DNA from: Capitella teleta
Lineage: Eukaryota; Annelida; Polychaeta; Capitellidae
Direction of reading: 5' to 3'
Assembly (NCBI GenBank): GCA_000328365.1
Contig: KB292092.1
Location: 287,576 to 351,575, forward strand
DNA: 64,000 bases
The notes under the pieces are model-generated. The model was given only the letters and a program-made list of their open reading frames with translations. It was not told the origin of the DNA and ran no database searches. Below, in pieces: positions 12,650-24,539 of this stretch. Position 1 is the stretch's first letter, and every line of letters begins with the position of its first letter. The translations under genes and the position numbers were made by a program.

Positions 12650-13250
12650 TATACAGAGTGGGCCAAACGTAGTCTTCTCCATGTTAGCGATTTTAATGCT
12701 TCTCAAGGCACTGCGCTCTTCGAGGTCGCAGTGCATAAACCATGCAAGATGAGAGAAATAAAATGATTAGTCTAACATGCCATTCTGCTAGGCTCATCAT
12801 TTCTGTTCCACTTCCATAGAAATTGATGCCGATTTACCACTAATAATGGAGAGCACTCAGCGTTCGGTGAAACACGACCCCGCATAAATATGGCTTAACC
12901 CCCGTACCATTCTTTTGTTTGAGAGTTATGTTGTTTAGTTTTGACTGTTTTGATTGTTTATTAGTTTGTAATGAAGCGCCATGCAACAAATGACATTCCA
13001 TGATACTCGCTCTCATTTAATCTCATCTAATACATGCATATCTCTTTCCGCGCTCTCACATCACTCGCATTTAGATGATTCTCCATCATTCAAATTTGAC
13101 TTTTATTTGATATCTTTGCATAAATGAACCCAGAATAAGTTAGGCAATACATATCAGATTGTTAGTTTCGGGAATAATTGATTAATTTTAGCTAATTTTA
13201 TTTTTTGTTTGTTTTTAAAATGGAGTAGACTACTTTCGGCTTACACTGTA
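12650..13250. mobile_element. Tc1/mariner-like MITE, copy 2
   Basis: The left end reads ATACAGAGTGGGCCAAACGT. The reverse complement of the right end reads ATACAGTGTAAGCCGAAAGT. The match continues inward through AGTCTnCTCCATnTTA, about 29 of 36 positions overall. TA is present at both outer edges, consistent with a TA target. The interior has no transposase. Copy 1 near 1739 shares this terminus. Confidence 0.55.
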
Positions 13251-13254
13251 TATT

Positions 13255-14135
13255 AGCTACACGTCTATTCAATGAAACAAAACAATTAAAAATCTACCAA
13301 CGGATGAAAACGGCAAAGGAAATGAAATTTACAATGCGAGCTTGTGGTAGAAAAGGTACGGCGCATGTCAATGGCCTACATTTACAACTAAGAAGACACA
13401 TCAAAAGTGAACGATTAAAGAACCGGAAAGGTAATTCAAGGTATGAACTTCTTTTGCATGCCCCTTGCCTACTACAGTAACCGCAATTAATGAACGTGTC
13501 GTCTTTTTTCCCCGCAAACTAGCAGGTATTTGAGGTCATTTAACGATATTGATCGCAAACATGAGGAACTTCCGCGTTTCTCGAAACCCTGGTCGATTGC
13601 ACGTGGGCTTTCAAGGCGAAGATATCATTTCTTATCTGATCTGCCAATTATTCTGAAATGATTTATTATAATTACGATTTTTATTCCAGCATATACTGTT
13701 GATGTAAACGAGAATATTCACTAATTTCCTCGCTTGACTTGTACTTCGGATCTGTCGCTCGGTGGGGCCTGGAGGTGACATAAGTTTTAGCTTATCACCC
13801 CAGAGTTCAACCGATGACGGTGGAATCAGCCCATGGCTCAGAATAGGCAAAGTGCTCGCTGCGGCGTAACTATGCGTGAAAAATAGGTCAAGCTCAGCAG
13901 CAACAAGAGTACCTTAGGAAAGAAAATCCCGCTTGATTGTATGGTATCCCATTGTAATGTATGTTATTTGCATGTGGACCTGGTCGGTTGCGTTATTTGA
14001 TCATTTGATTGACACATTTAATCGCAGGCTATACTTGGGAGGTCACCGAACGCTCTTTAATTCCGGCACCATCGCAAATACATGTAACTACACAATATCT
14101 AATCATCATTATACCTACCAGCTAACGAGGCAGGA
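13255..14135. other. Gene-free DNA
   Basis: Nothing recognisable on either strand apart from short unsupported readings. Confidence 0.35.
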
Positions 14136-14141
14136 ACTTAA

Positions 14142-14572
14142 AGAGGACCTCTGTTTATTTCGAAGCCTTTTTAGATCGATTCTATGGGCTTTTGTGAGTG
14201 ACGAGAGACATTTTTGAAGTATTTGGTCAACTGTGAATGATATTCAAGACAAATTAAAATACGAATTTCTTGCTCAGGCAGAATAGCTTGAAACGAGATG
14301 AGTGCGAGATTTCTTTTATGAGAACTGCTGGAAGATCTGCTCACTCGATGGCTCCCATTGTTAACAGTAGGAGAATTACTTTTATGCCGTCACGGCGGTA
14401 TGAAATCGAACGCGAGAAGTAAGAGAGCTTTTAAACCTATCAAAATCGATGTATCTAGGAATTAGCCCACTGCAAGCGTATTGTCAAAATATTTGTCAGT
14501 CAAAAAGCGTATTTGTCTTTTGGGATGCATCCTCTATCATCCGTTACTAGTTCAAAACAATTAGAGGTCCTC
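14142..14572. mobile_element. TTAA-flanked MITE, copy 1
   Basis: The 431-bp element starts AGAGGACCTCTGTTTATTTC and ends in the inverse, AGAGGTCCTCT. TTAA flanks both sides (14138-14141 and 14573-14576). Beyond the perfect 11-bp core, the terminal repeat extends about 25 bases with mismatches. TTAA targets belong to piggyBac and Kolobok elements. The ends do not start CC as piggyBac's usually do, so a Kolobok-type origin is the better guess. No coding capacity is visible. Confidence 0.75.
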
Positions 14573-14699
14573 TTTAACTTGCAACCCCATTATGCATCCA
14601 ATGTCCTTATATCCACACATTCATTATAAAATTCCTGATTATATCTAAAGAGATTATTGTTGCCCTTTATTCTCACGTGAATGCAATACATAGTTGTCA

Positions 14700-15110
14700 T
14701 AATAATAATAAACAATAATAAAATGTATTTTTGTATAGCGTAAAATTCACAACAATAGTGCTCTAAAATGCTCGTGTTAAAAAGAAAAGTCTGAAGGAGC
14801 AAAAACATTTGAAAGGGAACAAGATAAAACGAATTCAGCGGGTTAAACATAACACTTGGTAAAAAGATAGGTTTTAAGCTGAGATTTAAAAGCAGACAAC
14901 GATTGGGCGGATCGAAGTTTAAAAGGCAGTTGGTTCCATAAACAGGGGGCTACAATAGTGAACTTGAGGAGTACAATGCATGGAATCTAGTAAAAGGAAG
15001 ATATAACAAAAACCACACGAAGCCGAGGTTGCGTCCAAGCGAAACCCCGACTGACAAATTAGCCTTGAAAATGGCGGATTATGACAGGCGGAACAAAGAA
15101 GCCAGATGTG
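14700..15110 (-). mobile_element. LINE 3' remnant (CR1/L2-like), minus strand
   Basis: On the minus strand the sequence near 15000-14840 reads APCLWNQLPFKLRSAQS and then LSAFKSQLKTYLF. This is the conserved tail of CR1/L2-type pol proteins. The reading needs a frame change upstream of that motif. A 3' untranslated stretch with ATAATAATAA follows to about 14700. No RT domain remains, so this is a 5'-truncated dead copy. Confidence 0.65.
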
Positions 15111-15119
15111 AGCAACCAT

Positions 15120-16660
15120 TAGCTAAAATAAGCCGACAAGCTGGAATCCCTCCCCCCTCCTGCTATTAGTGCACAGACGTTCTTGTCCGATAGGTGACCG
15201 AGGTGCAGAGCGATTTCGGAGAGGGGCTCTGATTAGATAATTAAGTTGTCAAGTAATTAAGTGTGATGTCAACCACACCCTACGTCCCTAGATAATCATT
15301 GTGTCGCGTGCCATCATTACACCCGTTAATCCGATTGACTATCCCCACTTCTTCCACACAAGAGCAATGACTGCAGCATCCGTTATGTTGCTTTCCTTTA
15401 GGTTAACTTTAATCATAAGCAAACCTTTGAGTGAAGCGTTGTCGTGGCATAAACTGATTTTGCTAATTCGTCTTGATGGGTCCAATCGTCTTCTTTTCCG
15501 GCGGCTATGCAGTTTTGGGTTGTTTAAACTTAGGTCGGAAACATTCCATTGCAGTCGAAATTGGAGGACTATGTAATCGTCACTGCTCAATTATGACAAT
15601 TACCGTATAATAGTCATGTTTTATGGTTTCTGGGAATCTTCTGTTGAGTCAATTTCAGTCAAGTGTATGCCAACTTGATTCTGGCCACAATTTCATCAAT
15701 CTCATTTAGTTGAGAATGCATTTCTACGATTTATCTTATCGTAATGAGAACACGTTGAGTAAAACTGCACATTCTCCCTCGATAAAACCCTAATTTACAA
15801 ATAGCAAGATGTGTAATGATGACTATTTGAGGATTTGCTGAATTTTATGAGGATCTTAGAACAAAATTGCACTGCCTTCGTCGACCACACCTGTTTTACG
15901 GTAGCAAAACAAGGCAAGGGGGCGTACTGACTGCAAGGTGTAATGGGCAACTATATGCGGGGAGTAAAAGCTCTAATTCCGCAGAGAACCGAAGCTCTTT
16001 ACTTTTAGAGCTCATCTTTCAGCAAAGAAGCAACGTCAGTGTTTGTGATTATTTAAAACACTGAAGCACAATCACTGATATCTTAGAGAGTTAACAAATA
16101 GAGATGAATCTTAACATGATCAGGTGCGAGAGACGTCGGCGACTGAAGTTGTGAAAGGCCTTCTTGAAAGGCAACGGTGCATTAATTGATACAGGGTTAA
16201 CTGCAGCTGTGGTCGCGGCATTATGTCAGTTTGTCTTATTGGTGGCCTCTCGTCTTCTTCCTTTGATCTTCCCGGTAGGGTTCTAATGTTCTATGATTCT
16301 CGTTCTCAGCACGTCCCTCCCTCTTGACGTTCCAGGTGCATGCGTGTCCAATCATCACATCCGCCGTCTGTCATCTCAAATAGACCACCTTTGAGATATA
16401 TACTGGCCGTAAACGATTCCTCAAGTGGAGTATATTTCCACTGTCGTAGCGTATTAGTAAACTTTCGAAACGCCCTGTATACATTGCGTATTATTACCAA
16501 TGATACGCCTTGGCTATTCAAGTGACATAATCATTCATAATGAACGTGTCGAAATGAATAGATATACCCCAAACCACTCTTGCGGATTTATGATGATTAA
16601 AACGACTTCCGTCGTTTGGCAATCGGATTAATGCGTAGATAGGCGATGGTGACATAATCT
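15120..16660. other. Gene-free DNA
   Basis: At 15301-15590 both strands are open for 80-90 codons. Neither translation resembles a family, and no splice signal bounds it, so I do not call a gene. Confidence 0.35.
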
Positions 16661-16666
16661 GGTTAA

Positions 16667-17061
16667 AGAAGACCTCTGTTCATTTTGAAACCTTTTTTAG
16701 ATAAATATGGGTCAACTGTGATTGTTATTCAAGACAATTTAAAACACACATTTCCTGCTCAGGCAGAATATCTTGAAACGAGATAAGTGCAAAATATCTT
16801 GTATGAGAACTGCTGAAAGATCTGTTCACTCGACGGCTCTCTTTGTTAACAATAATAGGATAATTACTTCGGTCACGTCACCACAGTTTGAAATCGAACG
16901 CGAGAAGAAAGCTAGATTTAAAACCTCTTAAATTCGATGTATCTAAGAATTAACCCACAGCAAGCTTATTGTATAAAATAATGTCAGTCAAAAGGCGTAT
17001 TTTTCTTTTGGGATGCATCCTCTATCATCCGTAACATATTCAAAACAATCAATGGTCCTCT
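16667..17061. mobile_element. TTAA-flanked MITE, copy 2
   Basis: Aligns along its length with 14142-14572, for example GGGATGCATCCTCTATCATC in both, with small deletions and many substitutions. The left flank is TTAA (16663-16666) and the right flank is TTGA. The divergence from copy 1 suggests the family is old. Confidence 0.75.
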
Positions 17062-17065
17062 TTGA

Positions 17066-20000
17066 ATAACCCCGGAGTCGAGGTACATGCTATGTTATAC
17101 AAGGTCCCGCGATCATGATCCTAGAGCCGATATAACTTCACTCCAGAATCGCTCAGCCATTTTGCATCTGAGCATAAACCTCTTATGTCTGTGATTAATT
17201 GCTTAATTCAATGGGCAAGCATCGCGCCGCTCAAGGGTCCGCCAGTTTGACGCAATACCGACCAATGCTCAACAGGTGCTCTATACAAATGATTGTATGT
17301 GGCATTCACGTGACATCCTCGGACAATACGTGCTAGCTGTGTCCTCGGGAAAGGCTTTCTAATATCCAGGTCAGATAACAGTTTTCTGCGCCAAGGCATT
17401 CTACGCTGGGTTTCAACGATAAATCTTCGCATTACCTCTCACTCTTTTCTCTGTCCATTATGAGTGCTTCAAAAATTCCAATGAAATATTCATGAAGGAT
17501 ATCGTATCGAAAGCATTGGCACAGTCAATAGAACGCTGAGGGGTCTTGTTGCTTATTCAGTGTGCGTCAACGAATAGTACAAGGCGTTCCATCCCACTCT
17601 ATGAATCCATGAAACTGACACCCAATGGCTCTCGCTCCAATGATTGAATGAAAACATCAATCTATATTCTCGATCATACCATTCCCCACATTTACGGATG
17701 AAATATGTAAGATTATAATAAAGTACAAAGCATATCAAGGAAAGCAATATAAAGACAAACGTTAGAGATAGGCAGAACCTAACAAAGAGCAATGAGGCGA
17801 TGTCTTTTCAATCAGAAGAAATGCCGCCACCAAAAGGTCAGAAAATTCGCTTGAATGCATCAGACAGATAGACATAAACATTTATTGTAATAAATCAAAA
17901 CAAAAAAGTTAAAAGTGAATGATAAATAACTCAGGAGACTGGTGAAAAAGACGATAATGCAAGAAAATACATGTAATGATTTCATGATGGATATAGCGTG
18001 CTTGTTACAAGAGGCAACCATACCCGAGTGAAATTGTTTACAGGACACGTGGATGTGAAATCCCGGATAAGATTAAAATATGTATTTACTAGTGATCTGC
18101 CATTTAATGTAGTCACGCATTAAATGACGTGTAAGATATATGAGATGACATTGAAGTATCAACTAACCATTCAGAATTCATTTATATTTAATGAAATTGC
18201 TGCTGCAAGAGGATCCGGTGCATTCAGAGTAATCGAGGTAGTAATCAATGATTACGCTGAAGTGGTAGAGAGGTTCGCGATATTCGAAGTATTTGGAGAA
18301 CACTCGGTATTTCATATTCAGAGCAGAAGTCATCTCATTATTTAATTATATTACACAAAATTATAAAATAATACCTGGATTATACAAAGTTAAGAATAAC
18401 ACAAGATGAGGGTTAATAACATGCACGCGAAATTGTAGAAATAAACCATTGTCACCATATGCCACACAAATATTGGCAACTTTTAAGTACGGTTGTCTCC
18501 AGATGTGGGGTACAACTGGAGTTATCACAGGCATCGTATTCAGTCCAGATAATGTTTTGGATGCTCTTCAGATATGGTCTGCCTCGATTGGCTTAAAACC
18601 GTAGATGCAATATTTCCAAATCCCTTTCAAGAGATATAAGAATACCCTAGGTAGTTCCTTTTTCAGTTCAGCATTGTCATGCGAATTTGAGAAAATGTAC
18701 ATGGTCGTAACTAAACACTTTTACATAATAAAACACTTCACTGTAACTGCAATCGTTGCATGCAAGAGTAATAAAGTGATGAACAAATAAAAAAGTCACT
18801 TTGATTTGACAGGCATCCGATCGTCAAATAAAAAATGTCGTATCAACGTAATTGACCCGATCCTACCGAGAATATTGCAGATCACCCGAAGCACCACTTC
18901 CAGTCATTATCCCCCGGTAACTGAATCACAGATAATTATGTCAAATTGTATTTATTACCAAGAAGACCTAACGCCTTTTCACTTACTGTAATTGTCTTTT
19001 ACAATTACTTATATTACTCAGATTATCACCGTGGGAGTCGTTATGTGGCTGTAAATCCAGTAGGCATCGCATTTAAGATTTTAACAGAAATGAATTAAGT
19101 TCACTAGTTAATGGTAATAACACATGTTAAGTACATGTACCCTTTAAGCACTATGTTGACCTGTCAGCCCCACCTTCTAGATCAAAGAACACAGAAATAT
19201 CATGCATTCGATTTCATCAAACTGGGACTGATTGCTTCAACGCAAACATATAATTCCAGCATTTACTTCTGCATGATGATGGATGTTTCACAGCGTCTCA
19301 AATGACTGCATTATTAGGCTATAACATTCATCTCGCTTACTGTGCAAATGTCTTACACGTCCAATATTCATGGTAGCCCCACCTAGAAAGGGACATACCG
19401 ACATAACAGTCGATGTCAGACAGCAGTATTGGCAGAGTGACGCTATTGTGTCCGTGCATTAGTCAATGTCTTTTGTCCAGGGAAAACACGCGACGTTCCC
19501 CAGGAACAAAATCAGGATAAAATGACGAATGATCAGAGGCATTATACGATGAGTGAGTAGTAAAGCGTGTTATTTATATTTTATGAACTAATTAAATTGA
19601 ATTAATTTGGTTGATGCAAGATATCATAGTGGTGCATCTCCACTGAATAATGGGTAATTATATTTTTATTTGGAGTAAAAAATTAAGGCCAGAATCAAGT
19701 CGTCAGCAGTAGGTCATAATGTATAAACCAAATGCTGACGGTTTTTATACAGACTCGTTTCATTTGGCATTAGGTCATTGACTTCTTGGATCCGTGCAGT
19801 GAAAATAGACTATGATACCAAAATGACACTTGCATTTTCTAAAATGGCTCAGACAAAATTTTCGTTTGCGTTTTCTCATTTTCAGAATATATCTCAGGCT
19901 TACAATGTTAAATTCAATTACACCCAAATAGCGTTCTTTGACGGTATTGTTACCAGAGGCACACCTGTCTGAATGTCGCAATGTCCTGATTTGAATGTCA

Positions 20001-23000
20001 CAATTAAGTACAGTGACCTAAGCTTTGTGTTCTTTTACCTTACCGGATCATTCACGAGAGCTAACCCTGTGAAAAGGCATGACGCATTGGTCAGTGTGTT
20101 TGATCTCTATTCGGTTAATGGTGAGCAGGTTGCGTTAAAAATTTCAATTCAATTCCGAGCACAACGTGTTGAGGTCATATTGGTCATGCTGGTCACGTAA
20201 TCGCCAGTTCCGTACTGATTCCACGTGGAGCACAATCAAACATGTTGTATTGTTCATAATTATTTGGTTGTTACATTTTACATCACGAGGAGCGCGTCAC
20301 GCATTTCTGTTGAAAGTAAATGACATGCATCAATTGTCATAATTCACTTTGAGTGTAATTTCAGAAAGTTCTACAGTTCTATCATCGGTGATCATGATCA
20401 TAACTGTCAGAACTTGCTGATTTAGAGCCAAGTCAGCCACATACTGGAATGATGATGCTTCAGCTCTGTTTGGCTGCCCTCCAAAATCAATTGAAATTTA
20501 ATTTAATCCTCCCAATACTCAATCATAAGTAATAAGAAGCACCACAGTAACATTACTCAAAACTGAGTGATGACTTATAAGCCAGCATGGGGTTCATTTA
20601 ACGTTTCTCAGCCTCAAAGTCAGACCATCGGAGGTGAATGGCATTATATGGACTTTGCCTTTTCTTCTCTGATCTATATATTGAACACGTTCTTTTGGGC
20701 CCAGGTCACCATAAGTGGCGAGCTTTTGATTCGCAACACTCAATCGGAGAAACTTTGACAAGACCTTACACGAGACCAGGCACAGGGGGCCGGGGTATAC
20801 AAGTTTATTGAGCGAATGGGCAAAGGGGCATAAAGTACATAAAAATACATCCCCGTCCTTTGTGGATGCATATGCAATGTTTGAACTGGAAACAGAGGAA
20901 CTCCCACTGATCGCCAACGAAAAGCACGCGCGTCAGTGGTCTTAATTGGAGAGCATCAAGAAGAGGAAAAAAAAAAAAAAAAAAAAAAATGACTCAAGGT
21001 TTGATCAGCAGGTGATAATAGTATCACATTAATTCATTAATTAATTAAATGTGCGTGTCGAGATGAGTTTAAAAAGGCTTCGGAGACACTCCCCTCAGCA
21101 CAATGAATGGCTCGACATTGACACGGTGAAGCCATCACAATCGACAGCTGTACAAACTACAAAGGCATAGCTTTGTTCCAAATCAACAGTACTTCACAAA
21201 AATATTAAGACATTTATGCATAGAGACGCTGCATGACCATATACTCCCTTATGCTTTTTTGATACGTATTATTGTATCAGAGTCGATACTAACCGTGTTA
21301 CCTGGATGAACGGCATTGTAGGCCTACACCGAATCGATCATAGAGATACATGTTTTGCTATGTCTATCGTAAGCAACCAGTTGACTCTCAGAAACATTGA
21401 TTTCGAGCTCTTTGACAACAACTTCAATGTAGTTTTACGGGAACTGAAAAGCATATTTAGCTGAAACGAGTCAAGTCATCTCCGTGACTGAGGAAAGTGA
21501 CCTTTTATCTTCGGGCAATAATGTATGCAGACAACATATACATTGAAAAGGCTGGCGATGGCACTCTGTTTTGTATTACCCCGTCTGTATTAGTAAACGG
21601 TTCAGACGTACATTCAGACCATTTGACACGTACTTTTTGACGAGGCAGTTAATATTTAATGCCTGGGTTCTAGTTAGTGAAGCCATAAACTGGTTAAAAC
21701 TGCTTCTCACTCATCCAGACTGCACTCGCTTATAACCTGACCAAAAATGGGCACACTGTCTGTAGTTTATGAGGTTACAAACCGCCACCGTCCACCCTAA
21801 TAATCATAAAATATAGTTTATACGCACGGCAACATCAAACATCATCTGCATATGGATTACGTAAAATATCAAGAAAGTCGTGGGTACACAGTGCAATTTC
21901 GAAGGTGAGAGGAAAAAAACACACGACAAAAGACCTCCTTTTCCTTGTCAAAAAACTCAGTACACTGAAATACCAAATGCCTTTATCAAGTATGCATGTA
22001 AAAGGTCTTTGGAATCACCCGGAGATGCTTATACGTAGAATAAGAACCTGACACGTTTGAACTTTGGCGAAGCATAAAAAGTCTCAAATTTCCTCTTAAC
22101 AGACGGCGAGAGCTGTGACATCATTCGCTCTAATTATAAATCATGACAGGAAATTCAATTATGCACACCTGTCATTAAAAAAACATAGATGTCACTAATC
22201 TAAACTATACGGGGATTATTATCAAATTGTGTATGCCCCGCGAACTGGAGGGATAAGTTTATTAACGAGTTTGAAGTTTGCTCTTGAAGTTAAAAGAGCA
22301 AAAGTACAGTTCTCACAACACTAACCAACACACACAAGTATTTAAGGTGACTTATTCATGTTACCCAAAATACATTACAACTTATGCAATAATGTACTTC
22401 TATTCACAATACAATTACAAAAATTGTTGATTAAATAATAAAAGGATACCATTTTGTGGGAGGCCAATTACACTGCTTAATACCTTAGTTTGCCTCCGAT
22501 GACAAAAAACTTTTAGCTCGTTAATGCAGCGAGGAACTGAATCATATTTCCATTAATATTTTGGTTGCGTAAAAGTGCTTCAAACCTAGAATCAATTTCA
22601 ATCATCGTTATCCTAGGTCTACAGGTAGTGAGTATGGGCCCGGGTTAACGATAGAAATACACGTAGCAGAACAAACAGCAGATCTATGATTTGATAGACT
22701 TCAAGTTTGGTGCATGGCTGCCACGCATCGGATATTTTCAGATTGCAAGAATTTTGGAATTCTTTGCATCTCAAATAGATTATTAACAATAAACGTTTTC
22801 CAAGAATAATTAATTATAAGCACAAGAAGTGCATCTGATCAAGTACTTTTACATGACATTCGGTGTTCAAATTGCACACACCATTCATCAACACCAACGG
22901 CGATGCTGCTCTGTAATCAGGTGTTAACACGCCAGGTGCCTTCGCAATACATGTTCTAGTGTTCCCCACGCTGGTGCTAAGTGTCTCCAACAAAGACATT

Positions 23001-23220
23001 CCTGCCTGATTCAAACACCGGCGTTCGTGTGAAGGATCGGGGCAAAGGAGGGCAACATGAGCGGAAGAAGGGGGGGGGGCACCCGCCACATGAAAGCGAC
23101 CCACGTGGGCAGTCAGGCACAGTGTCCTCGTGAGATCTATGTGCGAATGTCATATTAATACCGGGCATTTTGTCATTCATTAAAGGCCTTAATGTCTGAT
23201 TAATAGATTGATATGATAGG
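17066..23220. other. Large gene-free interval
   Basis: About 6 kb without a supported gene. An A run of about 23 bases lies at 20966-20988. Short readings, including a 107-codon minus-strand one at 20594-20917, show no known domain. A phrase near 21150 (TNYKGIAL) resembles the RT 'NYRGI' motif, but nothing around it supports a LINE. Confidence 0.35.
22814..23104 (-). other. Open reading of unknown status, not called a gene
   Basis: Two overlapping minus-strand readings of 96 and 107 codons span 22814-23300. They contain several cysteines, but no motif or signal peptide I recognise. The region overlaps a G-run (GGGGGGGGG near 23075). Probably chance. Confidence 0.12.
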
Positions 23221-23221
23221 C

Positions 23222-23386
23222 CAGAAGAAAGCGAAATTTTAAACCTCTCAAATTCGATGTATCTAGGAAATAGCCCACAGCAAGCGTATTGTCTAAACAT
23301 ATGTCAGTCAAAACGCGTACTTTTCTTTTGAGATGCATCTTCTATCATCCGTTACAAGTTTAAAATAATGAGAGGTCCTTTTTAAT
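23222..23386. mobile_element. TTAA-type MITE, copy 3 (right part only)
   Basis: About 165 bp matching the right ends of the copies at 14142 and 16667. It ends AGAGGTCCTTT and is followed by TTAA at 23382-23385. The left half is missing, so it is a truncated copy. Confidence 0.7.
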
Positions 23387-23960
23387 GATAGCCTAAATAG
23401 GGTGCGAAAATGATTTCTGATGTGTTTCTTTCATTGTGTACACTCCCTGGTTACGCCAATGAGGTAAATGGCTGCGTGCACTTGGAATCTCTTTGTGAAT
23501 AGTGTGAAACAATTCATGAACAATAGATGATTCCAATTCATGTACAGGAATTTTATCGTTTCCGCAAATTCCCACAGGTTAAAAGGCCAAGTTCCAGTTT
23601 ATAATACGCCGAGTCAGTCAGCGGTAGAATCACACAGCTGACGAGGTGGCTACCTGGAAGCCATACAATATGCAATTTAATTAAGTATAACAGAAGCTGA
23701 AAACGGGTGCATATAACATGTGAGTAGCATGTGTGTTCCATGCTCGCATTGCGTCTATTAATGGCCGACACTTGCTTGCTGCCTGAGCACTTGATTATGA
23801 AAGCAGAGAACGACGCATTACTCACTACAAGAGCGGTATATAATCATGGTGCATATAATCGAGGGGCCAAAAGGTTGATTAACGCCTATATGCGTGATGG
23901 ATTGCGCACACACTGAAGTGGTTGCCTCCTCGTCTCACTTCGTCTTAAAATAAAGTAGAT

Positions 23961-24335
23961 GCCATATCTACAGAAATCAAATCCCCTGTCACATGCCACA
24001 GATTCTGTTTCAGTCATTAGTTAGCACGCTGAGATTATTGCCATCTATACAGAGATCAAGTCGTTTTGTCACATGTCACAGATACTGTTTCAGTCATTAG
24101 TTAGCACGCTGAGATTATTGCCATCTGATCTATACAGAGATCAAGTCGTCTTGTCACATGTCACAGATACTGTTTCAGTCATTAGTTAGCACGCTGAGAT
24201 TATTGCCATCTATACAGAGATCAAGTCGTCTTGTCACATGTCACCGATACTGTTTCAGTCATTAGTTAGCACGCTGAGATTATTGCCATCTCTAAAAAGA
24301 CCTCTGTAATGTGTCACAGATTCTGTTCCAGACAC
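23961..24335. repeat. 80-bp tandem repeat, about 4.5 units
   Basis: The motif GATACTGTTTCAGTCATTAG recurs at 24001 (as GATTCTG), 24081, 24166 and 24246. A weaker unit starts near 24319. Spacings are 80, 85 and 80 bases; the 85 is due to a TGATC insertion. Inner units are nearly identical and the edge units are diverged, as expected for unequal exchange. Confidence 0.9.
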
Positions 24336-24414
24336 CATTTAGCACCGCTTAGACGTAAAATAGCAAACTCTTTTGAGCTCTTTTGAGTCAACTGCTAATC
24401 AAAGCCAAGTGCTG

Positions 24415-24535
24415 ATCACTATGCTGCCTATGGTAGTATGGAAGTATTGATGTGAGAGGGAAGAAACCCCGGCCTCGGAATTCTGCTCTGACGCCCATCA
24501 ACCGAATAGGTGGAACCGTAAAATCCAATCTTGCC
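24415..24535 (+). mobile_element. SINE fragment, copy C
   Basis: A diverged copy of the SINE tail. CCTATGGTAGTATGG, GAGGGAAGAAACCCCGGCC and GGTGGAACCGTAAAATCC match the ends of copies A and B. The tRNA head and central part are missing. It is the most diverged of the seven copies. Confidence 0.7.
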
Positions 24536-24539
24536 TCAC

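Noticed and set aside
15301-15590. Overlapping open frames on both strands
   Set aside because: Neither translation resembles a family. Overlapping openness on both strands at this length is expected by chance in a window this size.
20594-20917. 107-codon minus-strand frame
   Set aside because: No recognised motif, and the overlapping + strand is equally open for 63 codons.
21130-21620. Possible LINE RT remnant (TNYKGIAL, IMYADNIYI)
   Set aside because: Two short RT-like phrases occur in different frames, but the sequence between them shows no RT motif order. Chance is likely.
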